A DNA stretch of 48,326 nucleotides from Nemertoderma westbladi (lineage: Eukaryota > Xenacoelomorpha > Nemertodermatida > Nemertodermatidae): positions 1-48,326 of the forward strand of contig JAUCBJ010002377.1 in the NCBI GenBank assembly GCA_032718475.1. Reading direction: 5' to 3'. Below are positions 21,601 through 33,600 of this stretch, in pieces. Within the stretch, counting starts at the first letter, position 1. Each line of letters starts with the position of its first letter. The translations under genes were made by a program, and so were the position numbers. The notes beneath the pieces were generated by a model that ran no database searches, was not told the origin of the DNA, and was given only the letters and a program-made list of their open reading frames with translations.

Positions 21601-24600
21601 GATACTGAACCTAGGAGAAACGAAATTGCGACAACTATGGAGAATCGGGAAGCCTGGAAGGATCTCATTTCCACTGTCCGAGTTCGCTCGACCTAGTAGT
21701 AGTAGTATAATAACATAATAAACAAGTGTACAAAAATGTATAGAAGTGCACATAGAAAACTGGAGGCCTACTTAATTAAACTTAAATAAACGGTCTAGAG
21801 ATTACACGAATCATTCGTGTACTCTACTACTACTGCTAGGGTCAGCATGCTGCATTGCAGCTGCATTTTTAAGAATGCTGTGCCGGCTTATCGACAAAAT
21901 TGCACCGCCACAACTCCCTATCACCCATGACATTTGCTAGATCATCCGCATCTTCAAGGCCAGTGTCCTTTAAGATGCGTCTCAAGAAAGTCATGGGCTG
22001 TCCACCATGCTTATTCACTCCATGAGGCTGCCAAAGTACAAGATTATGCACTGGTTGGTCCTCGCGGCGAAAGCAATGTCCTGCAAAGTGGAGGCGATTT
22101 TGTTCTAGTGTCAAGCTTGGGGTAACCAATGAGACACCTCCAATGTTATATAGTGTCTGGTTGGAGATGTGTGCATTGTACTTGACACAATGAACCCGGC
22201 GTAGCATTCTTGTGAATGTGCCATCAAGAGATTTGGTGTCCTCAGCAGTTAGAGCCCAGTATGGACTCCCATAGAGGAGTAATCCCATAGAGGAGGAATA
22301 ATCGGACCTTTAGTTTCCGATTAATTCTCGGTGACTTCCAAATCCTGGAAAGCCTATTCAAGGCTGCCCATGCCTTTCCCTTATGTATTCGAAGGTCCTC
22401 ACCTGACTTCCGGATCCATGATCCCAGGTAACAGAAGTCTTCCACATGCTCAAGCATACCAACCGTTGAGCTTATGCTCATCCAATCAGAGACTTGCTGT
22501 GAACTTTCAAAGTTAACTGTCAAAATTTTGGTTTTTCTGGAGTTAATAAAAAGACCAACACGAGAAGCAGCATGTTCTAATGAGCTGAGGAGCCGTTGGG
22601 CTCCCTCTAGTGATTCTGAGAGTACTCCTAAGTCATCAGCAAAGTCTAGATCAGTTAGGTACTTGGCAGGATTTCCTCGACTTCTGGAGCCAGTAGGTGG
22701 AGTTATCATCACCCAATCATCATTATGATAATCTAAGGTCATGCGTAGAACATAGTCAACCACAATTATGAACAAGAATGGTGCAAGTGTGTCTCCCTGG
22801 AGGACGCCCCATAACACTTCAAATGGTTCTGTGTCACCGTCAACAGTAGACACAAATGTTGTCGAACCATCGTATACTGATCTGATTGCTGCAATAATAT
22901 CATCAGGAATCCCATATTATGAAAGTATGCTGAACATTCGTGAGCGGGAGACTGAATCAAAGGCCTTGAAGAAGTCAACAAAGATTACAGCCAGATGCCT
23001 GTCTTTCTTTTTTTATAACTCTTCAATTATCCTTCTAAGTGCCAAAATGGGCTCCATGGTCCCACGACCTTTACAGAACCCATTCTGATTTCCACGGAGC
23101 AGTCTCTCAATGGGATCCCTGATGCGATTTAATAGAATTCTATTGTATAGCTTTGCAGCAATCAAGATCAATGAGATTACCCGAAAAGAACCATAGAGTG
23201 TTAGGTTGCCCTTCTTTGGAACTGGCACCAACTTATTTGTTTTCATTTCTTGTAGGACTCTTGTTGTTCGGTACATGTCTACTATGATGGGATAGATGAG
23301 CTTTAAACACTCAGGTATTTTAAAGACCTCAGGGGGAACACCATATACTCCACTGGCACGATTGGTCTTAATGCTCTTTGCAGCAGCCTCCATCAGAGCT
23401 GCTTGTAGATTGAAGTAGAAATTATCCATCTCCTCTACAGGGGCAACACTAGTTGGAGAGTAGCACACAATCAGAACCACCTTAGGAAACTTCTTAGCCA
23501 GACTTCCAGAACATGAGAAGTGGCAACGGATGATGCGGTTAGAGATTTGGTCAATTTTGTCCAATGCTGCATGTGCAGTTGGATTCATCAATAGAACAAT
23601 TCCACCATTGCCACTATGGGCGAGTCGCCAACCACCCCCCATGTCCTTAATGAGAACCTCATCAGTCTGTCCAGTCTGCCTTTGGTGCTCTTGATTACCC
23701 ACTGCGCTAAGAGAAAGCGTATCTGCCAAGGCAGTCAGCTTACCTTGTCGCATTGGGGACCCGAGTGTCATGGTATTAACTGCGGCTAGTCTAGTGACTT
23801 GCCTCAGATTCACCAATGGCTTGGTTGGTCGAGGTGGAACATGAGAGTAGCCTCCAACTCCAGAATCCCTCTCCCCTTCACAATCTGGCCTCCCTGTGAC
23901 CCAAGGTTTGGGCCAGAAAGGTCATCAGGAAATGGACTCACAGAATTGTTGGCCACTCTCTCTCCAATAGGGGGTGAGACAGTCAGCTGGTCAGGAGATA
24001 ACTGATGCCTATGATGCCAATTGTGTCCGGTAAATCCACTGGCCTCTAGTGGCCGGACCTCTGCATTACTAATGTAATCCATAGTGGGGGTGCTTTTTTG
24101 CTGAGTCAGCTCTCAGGGCAAATACCACACCCAGGTTTGCCATTCCACAGTGTGGGTGTCGCAGTGGAGTAAGACATTAGGCCCATCACCCATACCTACT
24201 CTGATGCACATGACCAACCATTGGCTGTGCAGCTCATCTGCTGTACCCCTGCATCTCCCAGTTCTCATTGGGATGACCTCATCCTTCGCCAAGATGGTTA
24301 TTACTGCCATCACACTGGGCTTTGCCTTTAGCTCCAGTCTATCAGTTACCCAGTTCTCCATTAACGTGAATGCTGCTCCACTGTAAATCAACATTAGGAT
24401 GGTTATAGCGAGCCTGTTCTCCCCGAACATCCTTACCGGTACTACTCTGAGTAGTACAGTTCCTCTCCTCTTAAAATCTATCATCATGGTTGCCATCGTC
24501 TGGCCTCCATCTTCATTGGGCCTCGCGTACTTTGGGGCTTGTTCTCAGCATCTATCTATCTTTACTTATCTATTTATTTATCTGTTCTAGTTGCAACTTT

Positions 24601-27600
24601 GTTCATGACGTCATTGAGAACTCCAATTAGAAGGAAAATGAATGAAGCTGATAACAAAGCTAAAGCTACTGCAGTTGATTCATTACTCAATTACGAGACA
24701 GTAAAGTACTACAGTGCAGAGGAGTTTGAAGTTAAGAACTTTAGAGTTGATATATTGAACAATCAGGTAAGTTCTAGCATTAGTGCATCCAAAAACCCAG
24801 GTAATACTTTATTTTGACTCCCTATGTTAGCCTCAAAAAAGAAAATTTGATGCATCTAGACGCAATGTTTCTTCTCCAGAACTTGTGGTGATTCACCAGC
24901 TCCCAATAAAATCTACAATTTAACAGCATGTGTGTGGTGTATATCTTTGTAGGTTTGCCGAAATGTGTCTGGATGGTGGTTGATTGGTCTATCTATTAAT
25001 GACGAGTCTGTTAGTATGTTTAGGGCCCACCTATATACATGCACTATATACATTTGTGAAAGCATTAGCTACCCTTGTTATGCCTGTTCTGTCTCCCCAA
25101 ACACCAACCTCCATCATCCAGGAACAGGATTCCACTGCAGAGCCAGCCCACAACCATATGCCAAAACCTGCAAAAAATGCGAACCAAAATAATTTCATAT
25201 TACCCGAAACATCCCTCAATCAAACCCACTTTCCAGACCCATCTCCTGACCAAGTTTCCAATCAAGCATCAACAGTCAGACCCATCCAATATCATCATAC
25301 GCAATACAAATCCACATCCCTACCAGTGCAGTGCAGATCAACCACCACCCCCCACTCAAGACTCAATCACCAGTTCTTCCGGAGAGCCTAGTTCAAATCA
25401 TCGTATTGTGTGCTCTTATATGATTAACTGCAGTGGTCATCTCCATAAATATTAAACTTCCTCAGGCATTACCTGTCCTGCTTCCGGCTCTATTATGCCT
25501 ACCGACTCCAACCTCTGTGTCTAAGTGTGAGATCATCCCATTGCCTCTGATCGTATTATATTCTGATTCATCACAACCCTCAATACCACCACCATCACTA
25601 ACCCCTATGGAATCTGCACTGTCACTTCTCACACTAGTATAATCAGCAAGGGTCAGTCTGATTAGGTTTATCCCAAGAGGATCAAGGGTTCAGGTATGTA
25701 GAACTCTTAAATCGTACATCCAGGGATTATTATTTATTAATGACCACAAGGCATGGATGGACTAAACTTTTCCTCTTCCTGTACATTTGTCTCAAAAGTA
25801 CAGAATCAACAAACTGGGTGGCCGATAACATCATTTTATATGCAGAGGGCTTCCATCTAGTTGATCCCTTGGCTGTCTTAGGTTTGTGTGAAGACCTCCA
25901 TCAAAAGCTTGTCATCTTCCAGATAGAGTTGATGAGTTGGTGGGTTATGTAGATGATGTAAAGTGTGAGCTGTGTATTCACCAGTCAGATGGCCATCTCC
26001 AAATCGTTGATGCCTTCAAATCAGCCTGCCCCAGTATTAGAGAAATTATTGTGGATGACTTATGTCTTCTTGGGCCATTATGAAGTAATACCTTGAGTTC
26101 TACTGCACTCACGGAGAAGGTCGAAATGCTCCACCTCTTTCACTCCCACCTAAAAAAAAACTGGGACATCACGACGCTTAAACTCATATATACTGCGTTG
26201 TTCACCCACCTTCCATCGCCCTGACCTCCTAGATCAGCATGACTCTGAACTTAAAGATACACTGGAGGAAATCACCAAAATGTCTACAGACTCTTGGGAT
26301 CAGGTAACCCACCCATGCTGGTTAGGAGGGTAAGGAGTGCCACTTGTATCCCACACAGCACCAGCCGCATTCCTTGCATCACTAAACACGGATAGGGACC
26401 TGAATGCGAAAATTATTTAGCCAGTCTCCACATTGCCATTCTATGCAGAGGCCATATTTTCTTGGAAAAGCCTTCTACCTGTTCACTCACTTCCTGAAGA
26501 ACCATCCAATAAGCAGAATAGGATGGAGCCCATCCTTCAACATCGAGTTGAAACTCTCTTCCAACAATCTGACCTTACCTCTCTTTCTCACCTTAAAGTT
26601 TGCAAGGCGCCAGAATCTGGTGATTGTCTAAATGCTTTGCCATCTGCTTCACTTGGCATAAAGCTAGCAAATGACGATTTTGGTGTGGTTGTGTTTCTTC
26701 ATCGTAGCCCACCAGTTTGTTCATCACACTCCTATGTATCTGGTGCATAGATGAACCATCAGCTTCCATGCAGTAACATGCAAACATACAAAAACCCATC
26801 ATGCCCGCCACTGACTGGGTAACAATGCCATTCACCGTACTCTTGGGTCAGCTAAAGTACCATCCTCCCTTGAACATAATAGATTGTGCCGAAATGGTGG
26901 TAAACGGCCGGATGGTGCTACCATTCTCCCATGGTCTAGGGGACTCCCTAGTCTGGGGTAGAACTAGTCTGGGATTTCACTGGTAGTGTCCGACTCACCC
27001 CATCTTACCACACCATAGCTATCACCCTATCATCTATCGCCAACTTAGCAGGGACCAAAAGATAGGGAAATACTGCGATCTGTCTCTGAACAATATAGTA
27101 CAGCCTATTGCGGTCGAGACCTTGGGCCTTTGGGCCATGTTGGTACTATATATATATATATTGATCTTGTATTAAATTAAAAACACATAAGATGCGGGCA
27201 AATGGAGGCACAAAGTTAAAAACAAATAGCATTTATACTTATTAGCATAACAGTAAAATTGGCTTATTTATAACTGTTCAATTCGGGCTCAACTTAAAAA
27301 TAAATGAAGTTATATATTAAATTTAAAAAGTGTCTAACAAATTTAGACCTTGGCAAGCACGCCCAATAGCTCCCGGTTCCGTACGTAGCAAAGAGTTTCT
27401 AGGTCGCATTGATCAAAAACCTCAATTAGCTTTGTGGAGCTTCTTTCCGGACAACCGAATAGGAAGTGATGGCCAGTTTCTATTGCTCCACATATGCAGA
27501 GGTTTGAGTCTAGGTCGCAGTAGAGATGCCTTATGTACGCGGTATTGGCCTGCCCGAGGATTAAGCCCAATACAAACGATTCCTGAAATCTACAACATCT

Positions 27601-30600
27601 CAGATTCATTGATTCAAGAGGTGGAGATCCGATATTTTCGTGATTAACGGATTTAGCCACTAACATGTTTCTCCAAAGTTTGCATAAATACTTATCAGTA
27701 TCGTGTTTCTTGTATACAAAGAGACTTGAATTTAAATTGCATATTGAAGGTAGTGAGATGGACGATCGCAACCCGAGATACCATGCTAAGTAAGCTCGTA
27801 CATATGATGAGTGTAGCGCATAGATATGATTATGATTTACCCGACAGTAGACTGATAGCCAGTAAATACATGTATAGGGATCGCTTCTCGACAGTAACTT
27901 GAGTAGGTATTTTGTGGCTACATGCCTGCACCATAGTACAAGCGACGGTAGACCACATACTAATTCCATTTTCGATCGATCCGGATTGAATGGTGTCCCA
28001 GTAACACGCTTCAACATTATTCCCCACATCTCGTGGAGAGAAGTCATTGTGGAGGTGTTTACCCATATTTGTGATGCATACATAATACGCGGAAGAAGTA
28101 CTGCATGTATGATCTTAATTGCTGTTGGGAGACAGATACCATAACTGGGACTGATAAATTTGGATATTGGATGCCAACAACCCCAGAACTTCTTCCAAAC
28201 AGCCTTCATATGATCTTTAAAGGTTAGGTTCCGGTCCAATGCAATTCCTAATATTTTTGTTCTGGCAACGAATTTGCACTTGAAGTTTCGCAGCTCGAGT
28301 GGGGTTAGGTTATCTGGGTCAACTTCTGGGGCTCCAAATATGATCACCTCGGTCTTGTCCCCATTTGCCTTTACTCTCCATTTGTTACACCAGCTTGATA
28401 TAATATCACAGTCTATCTGTAGCAGCGATAGGCCTGCTTTCACCGAGTCGTTTTTACATGGTAAAATGGGACATGTGTGATAGTTTGTAATGTCGTCAGC
28501 GTATTTGAAGTGAGCGAGGAGCTCAGCTATAAAAAAAGTAAATAGCCTCATTGATAGCACCCGACCCTGTGGAAGGCTGATCTTACTTTCAAACGAGAAT
28601 GAGCCGTTTGTATAATTATTAATAACAATTTTGACATCTCTCTCTTTTAAGACGGATGCAATGATCTTGAGTATTGGCCCTCTCACGTTTGCACAGTAGA
28701 GTTTATATAACAAACCGTCTATCCATATGCTGTCATAGGCTTTTTCTAAATCTATTGTCATTGCGACTCCGCAGCGATTTTCTGTAATGTCAGTTTGAAT
28801 TCTGCCAACTAAGTGATACAAATAATCAGCTGTACTGGAGCCTGTTCCGCAGTATTGGAATTTATCAACATGATCCGAAAGTAGGATGCTTAAGCGTGCA
28901 TCAACCAGCCATTCAAACAACTTGCTGAAATATGACGTAATGCTGATTGGTCTGTAGGAACCTGGAAGCTGGTATGAAGTTTTATCCATTTTCCGTAAGA
29001 ATATCACCTCACTAAGCTTCCAAGGCCATATGTTTCGTTGGAATATTAGGTTAAAGAGGCGGAGGACAAATGATTTTGCCCAGAATCCAAGGTGTTTGAT
29101 GTGCAACGGGTGGTGACCGTCTGTATCAGATGACTTTCCCGAATGTTTGACCTTTTTAATAGCTGCTTCTAGTTCTTCCATTGTAAACGGTTTGTTTGCA
29201 AAATGTGAGTATGCCTCATCTGGATTAAGGACCGCACCTGATGGGGGACCATAAAACTCCTCTTTGTGATTATTTATAAATTCTGATACATAGTCCTTAA
29301 ATTCTTCATTGAAAGATTCATGCTTTAAGTGTTCTCCCATGAAAAATGTATTATACATTACATCAGCCTTTTCTTTATCGTCATGGATCAATTTGTTGTT
29401 GTGTATGAGTGACTCTACCCTTTGGTCGACCATATGTGTAAAATTCTTCTTATAAGCTTTCCAAAATGCATTCGCTGTCGCTTTATCCAAATCTTCAGAT
29501 TGTTTATTGAGCCAAGATTGCCTTGCCTCATTTATAGCCTTTGAGAATTCCTCCTTTTTGCATACACATGACTCTCGATTTGTTGGGTCGCCGCGCAGTT
29601 TATAGCTTTTACGCAAAGCACGAAGTTCTTTCGATAGTCTAGACAATGTGGCATCCCAAAATGGCTTTGAGTGCTCCGAGATGGTTTTCTTTGGGATAGA
29701 CTTTTCATTGCACTCATTTATCAAATCATAAAAGAAATCCCATAATTTTATGGGACAGTTTATTGTCGACCACACCATAGCTGTGTCTTTCAAAAAACAT
29801 TCTAGGTTGTGAGACCACAAGTGCCAGTTGGCATTTTTTAAATCAAAAACTTTTATTGTTTTTGAATTGCCTGGAGACGGGGTTAGACCCCGGAATTTAG
29901 TTATTACTGGAAAGTGACCACGGCCTGGCGCTCCGCTAAATAACTCAGAGAATTCATCTGTGTTCACCTCCAACAAGTTGTTCTGTATATTTCTGCTATA
30001 ATACTATAAAGTATATATAAAGTATACTATAAAGTCAATTAAGCTGCCCCCCGTATCACATGAGAACGTTTTGCTTGTTGGGTTTATTATTGCGAGGTTG
30101 TACAAGCAACATGGACTTCCTCCGTGAACCTGGCCGAAAGAGAAAATCAGCAGGAATAAGAGGACCATTGAACACCTTCATCAATGCATTGGGGTAGACA
30201 ATGCAGGCAGGTAATGATGTCTGTATTTGGCTCAGGCATAATGTAGGTGAGACTTACAGAGAGTTATATGGGCCCTAGATTCGAATCCGTGCATCACGTT
30301 TCCCAACATAAACTAATTATTATTGGAGTTTTAGTAAAATTAATTTCTGGCACATTTAAAGGCCTTTTTGTATGATTTATATAATTTAATTATAACTGCT
30401 GGTAATTTTTTACAATTATTATTATATAAAGTTTTATTAATTGGAAATTCTTATATAAATTGTCTTTTTATTGTTAATAAATATATTTTGGTTAGTTCTT
30501 TTTACAGAACACAAGGGAAAACAGAAGAACGCAGTAGAACACACTAGAATACACCCAAAACATAGGCGAACACAGCAAATAATTAAAATCAGCAAAAAAA

Positions 30601-33600
30601 AATAGCACACTGGGAAAAGGAAAAGCTGAATTCATAAAACTGTAAGAAGAACCCTCAGAAGTGCCCACTGAATCTTAATCTGCGTTCTCGGAGGGTGGTT
30701 GATACAGGTGGTATTGTACCTTAAAGCTCGGGGTTTGTCATGTGTTCTCCAGCTGATGATTAGGGCTGCCCTTAGTAGTCTTGTGTAGCAACCATCAATT
30801 CGTTGTTCAAGTGATTTAGTCAGTGTCCAGGTCTCACCCCCGTAAAAAATACACTTTGCACTGTGGCTCGATATAACTTAGTCTTCAGGTGCCTGGAGAG
30901 ACAAGTCACAAGACTAGCCTCAGTAAACACCCTAACACTCGGGTCCCCAATGCGACAAGGTGAGCTGACTGCATTGGCAGATAAGCTTTCTCTTAGCGCA
31001 GTGGGTGTTCAAGAGCACCGAATGCAGACTGGACAGACTGATGAGGTTCTGATTAAGGACATGGGGGGCGGTTGGCGACTCGCCCTCGCATCAGAAGATG
31101 ATAGTGGCAATGGTGGAATTGGTCTATTGATGAATCCAACTGCACATGCAGCATTGGACAAAATAGACCAAATCTCTAACCGCATCATCTGTTGCCACTT
31201 CTCATGTTCTGGAAGACTGGCTAAGAAGTTTCCTAAGGTGGTTCTGATTGTGTGCTACTCTCCAACTAGTGTTGCCCCTGTAGAGGAGGTGGAAAATTTC
31301 TACCACAATCTACAAGCAGCTACTGATGGAGTGGATCAGCATGCATTCTTAACATTCCTGGGAGACTTTAATGCAAGTCTGCATCAATCACCTACATCGC
31401 CCTGGGTCTATAGCAATAGTGTTAACCGAAATTCTGTCCATCTTCAGGATTTTATCTCTGGAAATGGATTGTTTTCGGCTGGAACCCAGTTCAAGAAGCG
31501 AACTGGAAAGCTATGGACTCATAGTGGACCCAGTGGTCACAAGTCCCAGATAGACCATATTCTGTTTCGTAGGAAATACAGGAGCTCTATACAAGACTGT
31601 AATGCATTTACACTTCGACCCTTCTCCAGTGATCACCGCCTTATTGTGGCCAAGGTAAGACTTAGTCTGCGTGCTAGCAGAACAACGAAATCTGCCTTGC
31701 CGCGGCATGACTGGTCCTCTCTGTTGCAACAGCCAAGTGTGAGATCCAGCTTCACACTACAGCTGAGCAACAGGTATGAGGCTCTTGCCTCTAAGGGCGG
31801 CAGATCACTGTGAGGGCTATACTGCCTTTACAGAAGCAGTTAAGTTAGCAGCTGCAGAAACAGTTCCTGTATACCCTCGAAACAGGAAAAGGGCCCCCTG
31901 GACTGACAACAAAATTCAGAAGTGCCGAAATGACCTTCATAAGGCGCAGAAAGAGTCCCGACTCAAACAGACTACAGCGGCCAAGAATGCAGTTAAGACT
32001 GCATCTAGGTCCCTGAACAGGCAGTACTCTGCTAATCTACAGGAGCTAATAAACCAACAGGTTGATGCCATCAATGATGCTGAGGACAGCAGGCAATCAT
32101 CCCAGGCATGGAAATCGATCAATCTGCTTACTGGGCGGAAAAGCCAACCAACCACCAAGGTTAAGGCTGAATCACCAGCCGATCGCCTCAATGGTTGGAA
32201 AGCCCACTTTGAAAAGCTCCTCAATAATGACAGGGTATTGCCTGATAACTTTATAGAAGTAAAAGTGTCTGAGTCTGTACTCCCAGATATTCCCATTGGC
32301 GATATCTCATTTGCAGAAGTGAAGGCTGCTGCAAAGAGCATTAAGACCAATCGTGCCAGTGGAGTAGATGGTGTTCCCCCTGAGGTCTTTAAAATGCCTG
32401 AGTGTTTAAAGCTCATCTATCCCATCATAGTAGACATGTACCGAACAACAAGAGTCCCACAAGAAATGAAAACAAATAAGTTGGTGCCAGTTCCCAAGAA
32501 GGGCAACCTAACACTCTATGGTTCTTTTCGGGGAATCTCATTGATCTCGATTGCTGCAAAGCTATACAATAGGATTCTATTAAATCGCATCAGGGATCCC
32601 ATTGAGAGACTGCTCCGTGGAAATCAGAATGGGTTCCGTAAAGGTCGTGGGACCATGGAGCCCATTTTGGCACTTAGAAGGATAATTGAAGAGATATCAA
32701 AAAAGAAAGACAGGCATCTGGCTGTTATCTTTGTTGACTTCTTCAAGGCCTTTGATTCAGTCTCTCGCTCACGTATGTTCAGCATACTTTCATTATATGG
32801 GATTCCTGATGAAATTATTGCAGCAATCAGATCAGTATACGATGGTTCGACAACATTTGTGTCTACTGTTGACGGTGACACAGAACCATTTGAAGTGTTA
32901 TGGGGCGTCCTCCAAGGAGACACACTTGCACCATTCTTGTTCATTATTGCGGTTGACTATGTTCTACGCATGTCCTTAGATCATTATAATGATGATGGGG
33001 TGATGATAACTCCACCTACTGGCTCCAGAAGTCGAGGAAATCCTGCCAAGTACCTAACTGATCTAGACTTTGCTGATGACTTAGGAGTACTCTCAGAATC
33101 ATTAGAGGGAGCCCAACGGCTCCTCAGCTCATTAGAACATGCTGCTTCTAGTGTTGGTCTTTTTATTAACTCCAGAAAGACCAAAATTCTGACAGTTAAC
33201 TTTGAAAGTCCTCAGCAAGTCTCTGATCGGATGAGCATAAGCTCAAAGGATGGTATGGTTGAGCATGTGGACGACTTCTGTTACCTGGGATCATGGATCC
33301 GGAAGTCAGGTGAGGACCTTCGAATACGTAAGGGAAAGGCATGGGCAGCCTTGAATAGGCTTTCCAGGATTTGGAAGTCACCGAGAATTAATCGGAAACT
33401 TAAGGTCCGATTATTTGGAGCAGCAGTAGTTCCAGTACTCCTCTACGGGAGTCCATGCTGGGCTCTAACAGCTGAGGACACCAAATCTCTGGATGGCACA
33501 TTCACAAGAATTTTACGCCGGGTTCATTGTGTCAAGTACAATGCACACATCTCCAACCAGACACTATATAACATTGGAGGTGTCTCATTGGTTCCCCCAA

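Noticed and set aside
21824-24540. LINE A3 and B1 as host coding genes
   Set aside because: Both are 5'-truncated or rearranged RT sequences ending in a (TAG)n tail, within an ABCB6 intron.
30220-30290. tRNA gene or SINE near GATTCGAATCC
   Set aside because: Only a B-box-like word and a weak A-box-like word are present; no cloverleaf stems could be paired.
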